This document shows, piece after piece, positions 5,884 to 6,289 of a stretch of DNA of 6,289 nt (its first letter is position 1; the number at the start of each line of letters is the position of its first letter). Below the pieces are notes generated by a model that worked only from the letters and a program-made list of their open reading frames with translations, was not told the DNA's origin and did not search any database. This stretch comes from Dehalococcoidia bacterium (GTDB lineage: Bacteria; Chloroflexota; Dehalococcoidia; GIF9; AB-539-J10), in NCBI GenBank assembly GCA_030606385.1, contig JAUWGN010000071.1, positions 1-6,289 on the forward strand, read 5' to 3'. The position numbers and the translations under genes were made by a program.

Positions 5884-5910
5884 CCCTTAACCTAACTTGC
5901 GTTATAAGGG
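5884..5910 (+). promoter_or_regulatory. bulged hairpin downstream of the aldolase gene
   Basis: CCCTTA (5884-5889) pairs with TAAGGG (5905-5910), and inside it TAAC (5893-5896) pairs with GTTA (5901-5904) around the loop TTGC, with a 3-nt bulge (5890-5892). This gives ten base pairs in total. The following sequence is A-rich rather than T-rich, so it is a poor rho-independent terminator on the + strand. It may be an mRNA 3'-end structure for the aldolase or part of the leader of the next gene. Confidence 0.4.
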
Positions 5911-5960
5911 CAAAACAATAAAAATGCTTGGGAGGAATCTTGACAAAGACAAAAACTAGC

Positions 5961-5978
5961 TGGGGTAAACTTTCCCCA
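5961..5978. promoter_or_regulatory. 18-bp inverted repeat, possible operator
   Basis: TGGGG-TAAACTTT-CCCCA is symmetric over 5 bp on each side, and the AA/TT pairs within the spacer extend the symmetry. It lies 38 nt before the phosphatase start and just after a TTGACA box. That position would suit a repressor site or a small 5'-UTR hairpin. It is not followed by a T-run. Confidence 0.25.
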
Positions 5979-6015
5979 AATTAGATAACACAACCGAGAA
6001 TATATTGGTGAGCTT

Positions 6016-6289
6016 ATGGCAGAGATTATCCTGGTAAGGCATGGCGAAACTGAGTGGAATGTAGCTGAAACATATAGGGGAAGGGCTGATGTAGCGCTAG
6101 ATAAGGTGGGTATTAGACAAGCAGAGTTGCTGGGCAAGTATTTGGGTCGATTGAAGCTGGATGCTATTTATTCCAGCCCGCTCAGACGGGCATTGGATAC
6201 GGCAAATATTGTGGCTCAATACCAAGATGTTACCGTACAAATTACCCATGGCCTTATAGATTTTTCTACCATTTCTTTTACCTCCTCAT
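6016..6289 (+). CDS. histidine phosphatase / phosphoglycerate mutase-like protein (5' part only)
   Basis: The N-terminal 91 codons of a histidine-phosphatase-superfamily protein run off the window end. MAEIILVRHGETEWN carries the RHG motif with the phospho-accepting His9. YRGRADVALDKVG (20-32) matches the usual GRxDxPLxxxG region, and YSSPLRRALDTA (52-63) has the SSPLxRAxxTA motif with the phosphate-contacting Arg. Candidate roles are a cofactor-dependent phosphoglycerate mutase-like phosphatase or an alpha-ribazole phosphatase-like enzyme; the specificity region is outside the window. ATG 6016 is chosen because the family N-terminus begins there; the preceding GGTGAG (6007-6012) is only a weak ribosome binding site. 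After GLIDF (79-83) the sequence reads STISFTSS instead of the expected Gly/Trp-containing (D/F)xGxWxG segment, so the last ~25 bases may not belong to this gene. Confidence 0.85.
   Translation, partial: MAEIILVRHGETEWNVAETYRGRADVALDKVGIRQAELLGKYLGRLKLDAIYSSPLRRALDTANIVAQYQDVTVQITHGLIDFSTISFTSS

Larger units (their letters stand above)
5794..6015 (+). other. 222-nt spacer between aldolase and phosphatase genes
   Basis: Besides the bulged hairpin at 5884-5910, it holds a perfect TTGACA (5940-5945) without a good -10 at 16-18 nt (TAAACT lies 20 nt away). It also holds the inverted repeat TGGGG (5961-5965) / CCCCA (5974-5978) with an 8-nt loop. GGGAGG (5930-5935) precedes a TTG-initiated 14-codon frame (5940-5984). 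The spacer is the most likely place for the promoter of the phosphatase gene, but no single element is decisive. Confidence 0.4.

Noticed and set aside
5940..5984. TTG-initiated 14-codon peptide with GGGAGG upstream, as a gene
   Set aside because: It is very short with an alternative start and overlaps a possible -35 box and inverted repeat. It is noted as part of the spacer but cannot be supported as a CDS.

Overview
The window is a bacterial chromosomal or metagenomic segment with moderate GC (mid-40s percent by eye). Translation signals are strong (AGGAGGTG-type Shine-Dalgarno sites) and every recognisable gene is on the + strand. Nothing seen fixes the taxon. The gene set fits an anaerobic or facultative degrader of CoA-linked acids, such as uncultured Chloroflexota, Desulfobacterota or clostridial lineages; this placement is inference only.

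Region 1 (about 1-4727) is a compact operon for CoA-thioester catabolism. A possible C-terminal tail of an upstream gene ends at 70. It is followed by a thiolase-superfamily protein (91-1254), a stand-alone DUF35 zinc-ribbon/OB-fold protein (1271-1795), a MaoC-type hot-dog hydratase (1844-2296) and two different acyl-CoA dehydrogenases (2365-3543 and 3594-4727). Gaps are 16 to 68 nt. The protein set matches the mycobacterial igr steroid side-chain operon (fadE28, fadE29, chsH2, chsH1, ltp2), and the thiolase + DUF35 pair also resembles BbsAB of anaerobic toluene degradation. The expected order of chemistry is alpha,beta-dehydrogenation by the dehydrogenase pair, hydration by MaoC, then C-C cleavage by the thiolase-fold/DUF35 complex. 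No 3-hydroxyacyl-CoA dehydrogenase lies in the window, and the thiolase lacks the usual GHP histidine and the second cysteine. Both facts leave a retro-aldol cleavage open as an alternative to thiolysis.

Region 2 (4728-5142) has no intact gene. Its first half holds little beyond a TATAAT-like box. Its second half contains a decayed MaoC-family remnant (similarity from about 4996) with frameshifts and an in-frame TAA. Its last recognisable codons run straight into the next gene.

Region 3 (5143-6289) holds a full class II (FucA-type) aldolase (5143-5793), whose ATG corresponds to an internal Met of the MaoC remnant. A 222-nt spacer with two hairpins follows, then the start of a histidine-phosphatase/phosphoglycerate-mutase-like gene (6016 to the window end). 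The last ~25 bases do not read like that family; on the opposite strand they read like a ribosome binding site plus start codon, so a breakpoint or assembly junction is possible there.

No tRNA, rRNA, CRISPR array, transposase or phage gene was seen.
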